Assembly: GCF_000626635.1 (NCBI RefSeq)
Contig: NZ_CP007451.1
Location: 3,109,501 to 3,173,500 of the forward strand
Direction of reading: 5' to 3'
DNA length: 64,000 bases
Source of the DNA: Draconibacterium orientale
GTDB lineage: Bacteria > Bacteroidota > Bacteroidia > Bacteroidales > Prolixibacteraceae
Shown: positions 8,522 through 16,662 of the stretch, one piece after another
How the letters are laid out: each line of letters begins with the position of its first letter
How positions within the stretch are numbered: the stretch's first letter is position 1
Notes under the pieces: model-generated
What the model saw: the letters and a program-made list of their open reading frames with translations, nothing else
Told to the model about the DNA's origin: nothing
The model's database searches: none
Program-made: the position numbers and the translations under genes

Positions 8522-11023
8522 ATGTTTAGAATACAATTTTGCGGTATTGTTTCAATGCTTGCCTTACTATTTATTGCCTGTTCGCCAACTGAAAAGGTAA
8601 ACGACGCAGTGAAAAAAGAGTCGTTTAGGGCACCATCTTATCCCCTTATTACAATCGATCCGTATACCAGTGCCTGGTCAAATGCCGATCAGCTTTTTGA
8701 TGCTGCGGTAACACACTGGACCGGAAAAACACATTCACTTATAGGCGCGCTGAAAGTAGACGGCGAAGTGTATCGTTTTTTAGGAAAAGAAGTAATTCCT
8801 CCGAAAGTTATTTTGCCCATGGCGAATTACGAACAATGGGAAGGCAGTTATACGGAAAAACAACCAGCGGAAGGCTGGGAAAAAGCCGGTTTTAACGATT
8901 CTGCCTGGAAAATAGGAAAAGCTGCTTTTGGTACCTCAGGAATGCCGGCTTTGGCAACAGCATGGGAAAGTAAAGACATTTGGGTGCGTCGCTCGTTTCA
9001 ATTGCCTGATGAATTGGGTGCTGAAGATGTTTACCTGATTTACTCGCACGATGATATTTTTGAATTGTACCTGAATGGAGAGCAGTTGGTAAAGACCGAA
9101 TATGAATGGCACAACAATGTACTTTTAAAACTTAACCGGGAAAGTTTGAAACTAGGTGAAGAAAACATTATAGCCGCACACTGCCATAACCGCACCGGAG
9201 GTGGTTATGTTGATTTTGGAATTATTCAGGAACGGAAAGAAAAAGAAATTTTTGCCACAGCAGCAATTCAAAATAGTGTTGACATAACAGCAACAGCTAC
9301 AAAATATAATTTTACATGCGGACCGGTTGATCTTCAACTTGCATTCGTATCGCCTTTGTTACCCAATGATCTTGATTTATTATCGCGTCCGGTAAATTAC
9401 ATCAATTACGAAATTGAGGCCAACGACAACAAAAAACACGATGTTCAGATTTATATTGAAACGACACCCGAATGGGCTGTAAACGATTTAAGCCAGGAAG
9501 TAATTTTAACCACCGGCAACCAGCAAAATATTAGCTGGGTAAAAGCCGGAACTGTTGAGCAGCCTGTATTAGAAAAGAAGGGCGATAATGTGCGAATCGA
9601 CTGGGGTTATCATTACCTGGCAACTGCCGATAACGCGGAAAATGCGGTTCGTATTGGCGACTATCTACTTTCGAAAAAACAATTTACAAACAACGAATTA
9701 CCTGAAGCTGGCGTTGATGAATTTACCACTAAAATGAGCCAGTCGATGCCGGCACTGATTTTTATAGAGAACCTGCAGGAAGTAAGCGACCAGTTAAAAA
9801 GTGGTTACGTAATGCTGGCTTACGACGACATTGAATCTATCCAGTATTTTGGCAACAACTTAAAAGCGTGGTGGACAAAAAACGGAAAAGTAAGTATTGA
9901 AGATGCTTTGCAAGCTGCCGTTTCTGAACGCGAGAATATTCTTTCGCGCTGTGCTAAACTTGATAAGGAAATCTATTCTGACACATTTAAGGCAGGTGGC
10001 GAAAAATACGCCAAACTTTGCGAGCTGGCATTCCGTCAATCTATTGCTGCACATAAACTGGGAAAAGATACAAAAGGAAACATCCTTTTCCTTTCGAAGG
10101 AAAATTTCAGCAACGGTTCTATCGGAACGGTTGATGTTACTTATCCATCAGCACCTCTTTTCTTGAAATACAATCCTGAATTGCTAAAAGGAATGTTGAA
10201 CCCGATTTTCTATTATTCTGAAAGTGGAAAATGGGAAAAGCCTTTTGCTGCGCACGATGTAGGTACTTATCCGTTGGCTAACGGACAAACCTATGGTGGC
10301 GATATGCCTGTGGAAGAATGTGGCAACATGATCATTTTAACCACTGCAATTGCCGATGCAGAAGGAAATGCCGATTATGCCGCAAAACATTGGGATGTGT
10401 TAACAACCTGGGCAAACTATTTGATGGAGAATGGCCTTGATCCGGAGAATCAATTGTGTACCGACGACTTTGCCGGTCACTTCGCACACAATGTAAACCT
10501 TTCGGCAAAAGCAATTATGGGAATTGCCGGATACGGAAAATTGGCAGCCATGTTAGGGAAAAACGATATTGCTGAGAAATATACCTCTGAAGCAAAAAAT
10601 ATGGCGCAGGAATGGATAAAAATGGCCGACGATGGCGACCACTACCGTTTAACATTCGACAAACCGGGAACCTGGAGTCTGAAATATAATTTGGTTTGGG
10701 ATAAATTGCTGAATTTGGGTATCTTCCCCGAAGAAGTGGCTCAAACAGAAATTGCTTATTACCTGACCAAACAAAACAAATACGGCTTGCCATTGGATAA
10801 CCGCAGAACCTACACAAAATCAGACTGGATTATTTGGACAGCGACTTTGGCTGACGATAAGGCTACATTCGAAAAGTTTATCGATCCGTTGCATGGGTTT
10901 GTAACCGAAACACCAGATCGTGTTCCAATGAGTGACTGGTACGAAACACCCGATGCAAAACAGGTTGGTTTTCAGGCGCGCTCGGTAGTTGGCGGATATT
11001 TTATAAAAATGCTGGAAAAATAG
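8522..11023 (+). CDS. DUF4965/DUF1793 glutaminase-A-like lipoprotein
   Basis: An 833-residue lipoprotein (lipobox LFIAC, then SPTEK with no acidic signal, so probably periplasmic). The N-terminus (SYPLITIDPYTSAWSNAD) matches the DUF4964 start of the so-called glutaminase A family. Residues about 105-240 look like an inserted galactose-binding jelly roll of the GH2 kind (FNDSAWKIGKAAFG, DIFELYLNGEQL). The rest, with VTYPSAPLFLKYNPELLKG and EECGNMIILTTAIA, matches the DUF4965/DUF1793 alpha-helical barrel. Family members are annotated as glutaminases, yet they occur often in PULs and share the (alpha/alpha)6 fold with many glycosidases. In this glycan operon a glycosidase role is at least as likely. 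The fold call is good; the activity is uncertain. Confidence 0.82.
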   Translation: MFRIQFCGIVSMLALLFIACSPTEKVNDAVKKESFRAPSYPLITIDPYTSAWSNADQLFDAAVTHWTGKTHSLIGALKVDGEVYRFLGKEVIPPKVILPMANYEQWEGSYTEKQPAEGWEKAGFNDSAWKIGKAAFGTSGMPALATAWESKDIWVRRSFQLPDELGAEDVYLIYSHDDIFELYLNGEQLVKTEYEWHNNVLLKLNRESLKLGEENIIAAHCHNRTGGGYVDFGIIQERKEKEIFATAAIQNSVDITATATKYNFTCGPVDLQLAFVSPLLPNDLDLLSRPVNYINYEIEANDNKKHDVQIYIETTPEWAVNDLSQEVILTTGNQQNISWVKAGTVEQPVLEKKGDNVRIDWGYHYLATADNAENAVRIGDYLLSKKQFTNNELPEAGVDEFTTKMSQSMPALIFIENLQEVSDQLKSGYVMLAYDDIESIQYFGNNLKAWWTKNGKVSIEDALQAAVSERENILSRCAKLDKEIYSDTFKAGGEKYAKLCELAFRQSIAAHKLGKDTKGNILFLSKENFSNGSIGTVDVTYPSAPLFLKYNPELLKGMLNPIFYYSESGKWEKPFAAHDVGTYPLANGQTYGGDMPVEECGNMIILTTAIADAEGNADYAAKHWDVLTTWANYLMENGLDPENQLCTDDFAGHFAHNVNLSAKAIMGIAGYGKLAAMLGKNDIAEKYTSEAKNMAQEWIKMADDGDHYRLTFDKPGTWSLKYNLVWDKLLNLGIFPEEVAQTEIAYYLTKQNKYGLPLDNRRTYTKSDWIIWTATLADDKATFEKFIDPLHGFVTETPDRVPMSDWYETPDAKQVGFQARSVVGGYFIKMLEK

Positions 11024-11027
11024 GCGA

Positions 11028-11960
11028 ATGAAGAATACGCTTTTCATATTTATACTCGTGATTTGGGCATTGCAATCAAATGCCCAATCACAGCTGCCTC
11101 TTGGCGATCCTTTCATTATGTATCATCAGGGAACTTATTATGCTTACGGAACGCAGTCGCCTGATGGTATTGTAGTGTATGTTTCAGATGATTTGAAAAA
11201 ATGGAGAATACCGGCTAAAGCGCCAAATGGTCTGGCTTTGCACAAAAGCGAGGTGTATGCTGAACAGCGGTTTTGGGCACCTGAAGTTTATTTTGTTAAC
11301 AACATGTTTTACATGTACTTTTCTGCCGATGAGCACATTTGTGTGGCTACATCCGATAGTCCGCTCGGGCCATTTAAGCAGACGGTAAAAAAGCCGATGA
11401 TTGAAGATGAAAAGTGTATCGATAACTCACTTTTTATCGACGACGATGGAAAAGCTTACCTTTCTTTTGTGCGGTTTACTGATGGAAATGTCATTTGGAT
11501 TGCCGGGTTGGAAGACGATTTAACTACACTAAAACGCGAAACCATAACGCCATGTTTGCATGTTTCGCAGCTGTGGGAAAATGAGATGGCACGCGTTAAC
11601 GAAGGTTCATTCATCGTAAAACACAAGGACATCTATTACATGAGTTATTCCGCAAATCATTTCGAGAGCCCAAAATACGGTGTTGGATTTGCCACTGCCA
11701 AAAATATTATGGGGCCATGGGAAAAATATGAGCAAAACCCAATCCTACAAAAACCTGACGGATTGAAAGGAGTGGGGCACAGTGCCATGTTCAGGGATAA
11801 GGATGGGCAATTGCGAATTGTTTTCCACTCGCATCATGATGATAATAAAATTCATCCACGTTTGATGCACGTTGGCAGGGTGTATTTCGAGAATGTTGAT
11901 GGAAAAGAAGTAATGAAAATTGGTGATGAAATTCTCACACCAACACTGGAAAAGAAATAA
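11028..11960 (+). CDS. GH43-family glycosidase, single propeller, secreted
   Basis: A 310-residue five-bladed beta-propeller enzyme with a type I signal peptide (cleavage near SNAQS). The three GH43 carboxylates can be placed: catalytic base Asp27 in LGDPF, pKa-modulating Asp132 in CIDNS, and general acid Glu192 in NEGSF. Repeated propeller strands such as YYAYGT, FYMYFS and YYMSYS precede and follow them. No extra domain is present, so this is a minimal catalytic unit. It lies 4 bases after the DUF4965 gene in the same operon. GH43 enzymes with this plan mostly remove alpha-L-arabinofuranose or beta-xylose; the exact substrate cannot be read from the sequence. Confidence 0.87.
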   Translation: MKNTLFIFILVIWALQSNAQSQLPLGDPFIMYHQGTYYAYGTQSPDGIVVYVSDDLKKWRIPAKAPNGLALHKSEVYAEQRFWAPEVYFVNNMFYMYFSADEHICVATSDSPLGPFKQTVKKPMIEDEKCIDNSLFIDDDGKAYLSFVRFTDGNVIWIAGLEDDLTTLKRETITPCLHVSQLWENEMARVNEGSFIVKHKDIYYMSYSANHFESPKYGVGFATAKNIMGPWEKYEQNPILQKPDGLKGVGHSAMFRDKDGQLRIVFHSHHDDNKIHPRLMHVGRVYFENVDGKEVMKIGDEILTPTLEKK

Positions 11961-11961
11961 A

Positions 11962-13050
11962 ATGCATTTGAAAATTTACACAACATTTTGCTTACTGGTA
12001 ATTTTTACCTCTTGTGCGAAAAGTGAGAACCTGCCAGCAGAAGCAGATTCAGTAAAAACAACCTTCTCCAACCCGGTTTGGGATGGTGCCGATCCGTGGA
12101 TGGTAAAACAGGACGACGACTATATTTATTGTTTCTCTATTAACAACGGAATTGCAGTTTCGAGTTCCAAATTCATGACCAAAAGAGATAAGGCCGAATA
12201 CATATGGAAAGCACCTGCATCGGGTTGGAACAGCAATTGTATTTGGGCGCCTGAAATTCATTTTATCGACGGACACTGGTATGTTTATTATGCTGCAGGC
12301 GTTTCCGGTCCTCCTTTTATTCATCAGCGAACAGGGGTTTTGCGCTCGGCAAACGATAATGTTTATAGTGAATACCAGGATATGGGGATGTTAAATACAG
12401 GCGACGATCCTGACGATATTGCGAAAAACATTTGGGCCATTGACATGACAGTGCTTGAACATAAAGGTAAACTATATGCCATATGGTCGGGTTGGCTGAA
12501 GCAAATGGACACCGACGCAACGCCGCAGCACTTGTACATTCAGGAAATGGAAAATCCATATACACTGAAAGGAAAACGGGTTTTGTTATCATCGCCCGAA
12601 GAAAGTTGGGAAACCGGCGGACCGTTAAATTTGAACGAAGGACCTGAAGTTTTGAAACATGATGATCAGGTGTTTATCGTTTATAGCTGTCGCGAATCGT
12701 GGCTAAAAGAATACCGCCAGGGAATGTTACAGATTAAAAAACCGGATGCCGATCCGCTCCATCCTGAAAGCTGGATTAAAACAGGACCGATTTTCGAAGG
12801 GAATGATTCGGTTTACGGAGTGGGGCATGTTTCGTTTGTAAAGTCGCCCGACGATTCGGAAGACTGGATTATTTATCATTCGAAAAAAACAACAGAGCCC
12901 GGTTGGGATCGCGATGTGCGAATGCAACCTTTTTATTGGAATGCCGATGGAACTCCTGATTTTGGAGAAGCGGTAAGAGCAGGTAAAGCCTTAAAACGTC
13001 CTTCGGGAAGAAGTAGAAATAGAACAAAATCAAATAGATCAATAAAATGA
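11962..13050 (+). CDS. GH43-family lipoprotein, probable exo-arabinofuranosidase
   Basis: The ATG at 11962, directly after the preceding stop codon, is chosen over an in-frame ATG at 11920 because it gives a clean lipoprotein signal peptide (lipobox FTSC, then AKSEN). The 362-residue protein is a GH43 propeller with Asp44 (GADPW), Asp161 (AIDMT) and Glu226 (NEGPE), and a late His in GVGHVSF. The pattern recalls exo-acting arabinofuranosidases of the GH43_26 kind, but that subfamily call is tentative. The last dozen residues are an odd basic tail (from GRSRNR on) encoded by A-rich DNA. One additional G in the GGG at 13004-13006 would give PSGKK and a stop at 13014-13016, so the tail may come from a recent 1-base deletion. 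Confidence 0.83.
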   Translation: MHLKIYTTFCLLVIFTSCAKSENLPAEADSVKTTFSNPVWDGADPWMVKQDDDYIYCFSINNGIAVSSSKFMTKRDKAEYIWKAPASGWNSNCIWAPEIHFIDGHWYVYYAAGVSGPPFIHQRTGVLRSANDNVYSEYQDMGMLNTGDDPDDIAKNIWAIDMTVLEHKGKLYAIWSGWLKQMDTDATPQHLYIQEMENPYTLKGKRVLLSSPEESWETGGPLNLNEGPEVLKHDDQVFIVYSCRESWLKEYRQGMLQIKKPDADPLHPESWIKTGPIFEGNDSVYGVGHVSFVKSPDDSEDWIIYHSKKTTEPGWDRDVRMQPFYWNADGTPDFGEAVRAGKALKRPSGRSRNRTKSNRSIK

Positions 13051-13164
13051 AACGAACATGAATTTTCCTCATTCTAAATTCACAAACCTGACTACCGCAG
13101 GCAGGCAAGAATGATTAAAATTTATGTGAGTTCCTGAATGTATTCAAATTTTTTGAACATTCAG
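13047..13164 (+). repeat. Repeated leader element, copy 1
   Basis: Bases 13047-13130 align with 60407-60471, apart from about 20 extra bases in this copy (around 13089-13110). Shared blocks are ATGAAACGAACATGAA, ATTCACAA, ATGATTAAAA and TTATGTGAG. A hairpin follows at 13134-13164 (CTGAATGT/ACATTCAG plus TCAA/TTGA, with a 2-base bulge). The element starts with a tiny frame, MKRT and stop (13047-13061), and ends about 20 bases before the ATG at 13186. Confidence 0.6.
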
Positions 13165-13185
13165 ATATCAAAAAAATTTAAACAG

Positions 13186-14289
13186 ATGAAAAGAACAGGA
13201 ACTTATCTTTTGGCAATAATGCTGTTTTTGGGCGTTGCCTGCCAGTTGAAAAAAGAAAAGCAAGAAGCTGCCGACACAAAAAACACTGAAGTAGTTTCGC
13301 AAAAATGGACACAGGAACAAGCTGATGCCTGGGCTGAAGAAAATGGTTGGTTACGGGGAAGTAACTTTAATCCGAGTACTTCAATTAACCAATTGGAGGT
13401 TTGGCAGGCCGAAACTTTTGATACTGAAACCATTGACCGCGAACTGGGATGGGCCGAAGAAATTGGTTTGAACTGCATGCGTGTGTATCTGCACCATGTA
13501 GCCTGGGAAGTTGATAAAGACGGATTTAAAAACCGCATGAACAAGTACCTTGAAATTGCTGACAGCCACGGGATAAAAACTATTTTTGTGTTTTTCGATG
13601 ACTGCTGGAATGCTACATACCAGGCCGGCAAACAACCCGATCCGAAACCGGGCGTTCATAACTCTGGCTGGGTGCGCGATCCGGGCGATTTGCTGTACGA
13701 AGATGAGAACCTGGTAAACGTTTTAGAAGTCTACGTAAAAGATGTGCTTACTACGTTTAAAGACGATAAAAGAATTGCAATTTGGGATTTATACAACGAA
13801 CCCGGCAACTCCGGCTATAGCAACCGTTCGATGCCTCTGTTGAAAAACGTATTCAATTGGGCCTGGGAAATCCGTCCGTCGCAACCGGTTTCGGCTGGTG
13901 TTTGGAATGCTTCGTTAACCGATTTAAATAAATTTCAGCTCGAAAATTCCGATATTATCACTTATCACAACTACGAAGGCCCGGAGCAACATCAGGCAGC
14001 TATTGATACCTTAAAAACCAGAGGCCTGCCAATGGTTTGCACCGAATATATGGCGCGACGAAACAACAGCTATTTCCAAAACATTATGCCAATTCTACAC
14101 AACGAAAATATTGGCGCAATTAACTGGGGTTTGGTTGCCGGAAAATCAAATACAAAATATGCCTGGGATGAGCCAATTCCGGATGGATCGGAGCCACCAC
14201 TTTGGTTTCACGAAATTTTCCACCCCGATGGAACTCCGTACAGCCAGGAAGAGGTTGATGTAATAAAAAGTTTAACCGGCATAAATTAG
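13186..14289 (+). CDS. GH5-like TIM-barrel glycosidase lipoprotein
   Basis: The ATG at 13186 (MKRTGTYLL) is preferred over 13138 because it gives a normal lipoprotein signal peptide (lipobox VAC, then QLKKE). The 367-residue protein is a clan GH-A TIM barrel of a kind usually annotated as cellulase family or 1,4-beta-xylanase. Conserved features are WLRGSNFNPS at the first strand, GLNCMRVYLHHVAW, and the acid/base Glu205 in DLYNEPGN. The nucleophile is Glu287 in VCTEYMAR, followed by INWGLVAGKS. It probably cleaves a beta-linked backbone or side chain in the periplasm. Its leader carries the repeated element also found before the GH2 gene at 60542. The clan is certain; the family number and substrate are not. 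Confidence 0.8.
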   Translation: MKRTGTYLLAIMLFLGVACQLKKEKQEAADTKNTEVVSQKWTQEQADAWAEENGWLRGSNFNPSTSINQLEVWQAETFDTETIDRELGWAEEIGLNCMRVYLHHVAWEVDKDGFKNRMNKYLEIADSHGIKTIFVFFDDCWNATYQAGKQPDPKPGVHNSGWVRDPGDLLYEDENLVNVLEVYVKDVLTTFKDDKRIAIWDLYNEPGNSGYSNRSMPLLKNVFNWAWEIRPSQPVSAGVWNASLTDLNKFQLENSDIITYHNYEGPEQHQAAIDTLKTRGLPMVCTEYMARRNNSYFQNIMPILHNENIGAINWGLVAGKSNTKYAWDEPIPDGSEPPLWFHEIFHPDGTPYSQEEVDVIKSLTGIN

Positions 14290-14316
14290 TTTTACTAACA
14301 TTTAAAACCAGTGGTA

Positions 14317-15420
14317 ATGAGCAGGCGATTTTATTTGTTTCTTATCGTAATTGTTTCTTTTCTCCAGGGATGTCAACCTCAGCCTTCAGCATTGAAAATT
14401 GAGAATCCGCTACCTGTAGAGTTTGGCGATCCCTATATTCTTAAAGCATCCGACGGAAATTATTATATGATTGGAACCGGCGGAGTAAAAGACGGTTTTA
14501 AAATGTATTCGTCTTCAGACCTGAAAAGCTGGAAGGACGAAGGCCGGATTTACCAGGGAAATACTTCCGACTCGTGGAATATTGCCAATTTTTGGGCTCC
14601 TGAATTGTATGAAAAAGATGGTAAGTTTTATCTGCTTTTTAGTGCCGATTGGCGCGAAAACCCGACCAACGAACTGGAGAATTTCCGAATTGGGGTAGCC
14701 GTTGCCGACAATCCAACCGGCCCTTATACCGATTTGATGGATCGTCCGATTTTTGACCCGGGATATCCTGTAATCGATGGAAACCTATGGTTTGAAGACG
14801 GAAAGACGTATCTGTATTATTCACGTTGTTGCTACAAAAATCCGGTTGAAAGTGAAGTGGCCGACTGGGCACGCGAAAAAGGAATGTTCAACGAGATTGA
14901 AGAGAGTTGGGTATATGGTGTTCAAATTGAAAACGACTTTTCAGGAATAATCGGCGAACCGAAATTATTGCTGCGTCCTCCGGTAAAAATGGATGATCAG
15001 CAAGCAGAATGGGAGAGCCGGTCGGTAACTTCAGGCGAGGTAAACCGCCGCTGGACGGAAGGTTCGTACATTATTAAAAATGACGACACGTATTTCATGA
15101 TGTACTCTGCCAACTATTTTGGCGGAAAGAATTATGCGGTTGGTTATGCAACCTCTCCATCTCCACTCGGGCCTTTTAAGAAAGCCGATAACAACCCGGT
15201 TTTGCAGAAAAATGTAGAACAGGGCGGAGTAGTTACCGGCACCGGCCATAATTCTATAACGTTGGCACCTGATGGGAAAACCATGCTTTGTGTTTATCAT
15301 GGAAGAACTTCAGAAACAGGAGATGAACGTGTAGTTTTTATCGACCCGATGGAAATAACCGCCGATGGAAAACTTGTAGTGCACGGACCTTCAACCAAAT
15401 ACGATAAATCTTCGAATTAG
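14317..15420 (+). CDS. GH43-family lipoprotein
   Basis: The ATG at 14317 is chosen over an in-frame GTG at 14311. The 367-residue product has a lipoprotein signal (lipobox LQGC, then QPQPS, without acidic residues, so a periplasmic location is likely). The catalytic set is Asp38 (FGDPY), Asp154 (VIDGN) and Glu248 (WTEGS). A late histidine motif, GTGHNS, is typical of the metal site at the centre of the GH43 propeller. A long insert around residues 170-240 (RCCYKNPVESEVAD onward) precedes the general acid and may shape the active-site pocket. It sits mid-operon among other GH43 genes and probably removes a different arabinose or xylose linkage from its neighbours. Confidence 0.85.
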   Translation: MSRRFYLFLIVIVSFLQGCQPQPSALKIENPLPVEFGDPYILKASDGNYYMIGTGGVKDGFKMYSSSDLKSWKDEGRIYQGNTSDSWNIANFWAPELYEKDGKFYLLFSADWRENPTNELENFRIGVAVADNPTGPYTDLMDRPIFDPGYPVIDGNLWFEDGKTYLYYSRCCYKNPVESEVADWAREKGMFNEIEESWVYGVQIENDFSGIIGEPKLLLRPPVKMDDQQAEWESRSVTSGEVNRRWTEGSYIIKNDDTYFMMYSANYFGGKNYAVGYATSPSPLGPFKKADNNPVLQKNVEQGGVVTGTGHNSITLAPDGKTMLCVYHGRTSETGDERVVFIDPMEITADGKLVVHGPSTKYDKSSN

Positions 15421-15439
15421 TACTAACAAATCATACAAA

Positions 15440-16597
15440 ATGAACCAATTAAAACGATCTATAACTGTGCTGCTGTTGGGCTGTTTTTTACTGGCTTGCA
15501 ACCCTAAAAAAAATACAGAACACTTAATATGTGGAGTGTTGAAAGAAGCCGATTTTAAAACCACTATTAACGGTAAAGAAACCGGTTTGTACGAGTTGAA
15601 TAACGGAGAGCTAACAATGGCTGTAACCAATTATGGCGGACGAATTGTAAGTTTGCTGGTGCCCGGCAAAAACGGAGAAATGGCTGATGTTGTGCTGGGT
15701 TTCCCATCAATTGATGCTTATTTAAATGCCAACGAAGTGTTTCACGGAGCACTGATTGGCCGTGTAGGAAACCGTATTGCAAAAGGTAAATTTTCCTTAA
15801 ATAATATTGAGTATTCGTTGCCAATTAATAACGATCCTAACCATTTACATGGTGGCCCCGGAGGATTTCATAATGTGGTTTGGGATGTAAAGTCGGTGAA
15901 TGATACTTCTATTGTTCTTAGCTACTTATCTAAAGACGGAGAGATGGGCTACCCGGGGAATTTGAGTGTGGAAGTTACCTATCAGCTCACGCCCGAAAAC
16001 GAAGTGCAGATCGATTACAAAGCAACTACTGATAAAAGTACGCCGGTGAATCTAACCAATCACGCCTTCTTTAATTTAAAAGGAGAAGCTAACGGAACCA
16101 TCAATGATCACCTGCTAACGATTAACGCCGATAAGTTTACTGCTGTAGATTCAACCTTGATTCCGCTGGGAGAAAATGTGTCGGTTGAAGGAACACCTTT
16201 TGATTTCAGAAAAGCCAAAGCCATTGGGGCAGATTTACCGTTGCAAAACGAAAATGAGCAGTTGCAAAATGGTTTGGGGTATGATCATAATTTTGCTCTC
16301 AATAAAGCGGAGCCAGGCAAAATGTTGCTGGCAGCAACGGTTGTAGAACCGGCAAGCGGAAGGAAAATGGAAATATTCACTGAAGAACCGGGCATTCAGT
16401 TTTATGGCGGAAACTTTATGGATGGTGCCGATACCGGGAAATATGGAAAGAGTTTTGATTTTCGCGAGTCGTTTGCATTGGAAACACAACATTTTCCCGA
16501 TTCGCCAAATCAATCTGCCTTTCCTTCAATTCTTTTAAATCAGGGAGAGACTTATGCAACCACAAGTATTTATAAATTTAGTGTAATAACGGATTAA
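15440..16597 (+). CDS. Aldose 1-epimerase (galactose mutarotase-like) lipoprotein
   Basis: A 385-residue protein with a lipobox (FLLAC) followed by a GalM-fold beta-sandwich domain. Family marks are NYGGRIVSLLVPGK near residue 60, the substrate-binding HLHGGPGGFHN region, the histidine in NLTNHAFFNL, and the catalytic Glu in FALETQHFPDSPNQ near the C-terminus. Mutarotases interconvert alpha and beta anomers of free sugars. A secreted copy in a PUL likely speeds conversion of released arabinose, galactose or xylose to the anomer taken up or used by the next enzyme. It is about 40 residues longer than cytoplasmic GalM because of its signal and linker. Confidence 0.92.
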   Translation: MNQLKRSITVLLLGCFLLACNPKKNTEHLICGVLKEADFKTTINGKETGLYELNNGELTMAVTNYGGRIVSLLVPGKNGEMADVVLGFPSIDAYLNANEVFHGALIGRVGNRIAKGKFSLNNIEYSLPINNDPNHLHGGPGGFHNVVWDVKSVNDTSIVLSYLSKDGEMGYPGNLSVEVTYQLTPENEVQIDYKATTDKSTPVNLTNHAFFNLKGEANGTINDHLLTINADKFTAVDSTLIPLGENVSVEGTPFDFRKAKAIGADLPLQNENEQLQNGLGYDHNFALNKAEPGKMLLAATVVEPASGRKMEIFTEEPGIQFYGGNFMDGADTGKYGKSFDFRESFALETQHFPDSPNQSAFPSILLNQGETYATTSIYKFSVITD

Positions 16598-16662
16598 CCA
16601 ATAATTTCAGATGCGCAGTTATTTATTGTAAATTGCGTATAAAATCATTAACCGATTTTAAC

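Noticed and set aside
11920-11961. Upstream ATG for the second GH43 gene
   Set aside because: It overlaps the preceding coding sequence and adds a hydrophilic stretch before an otherwise normal lipoprotein signal peptide; 11962 is the better start.
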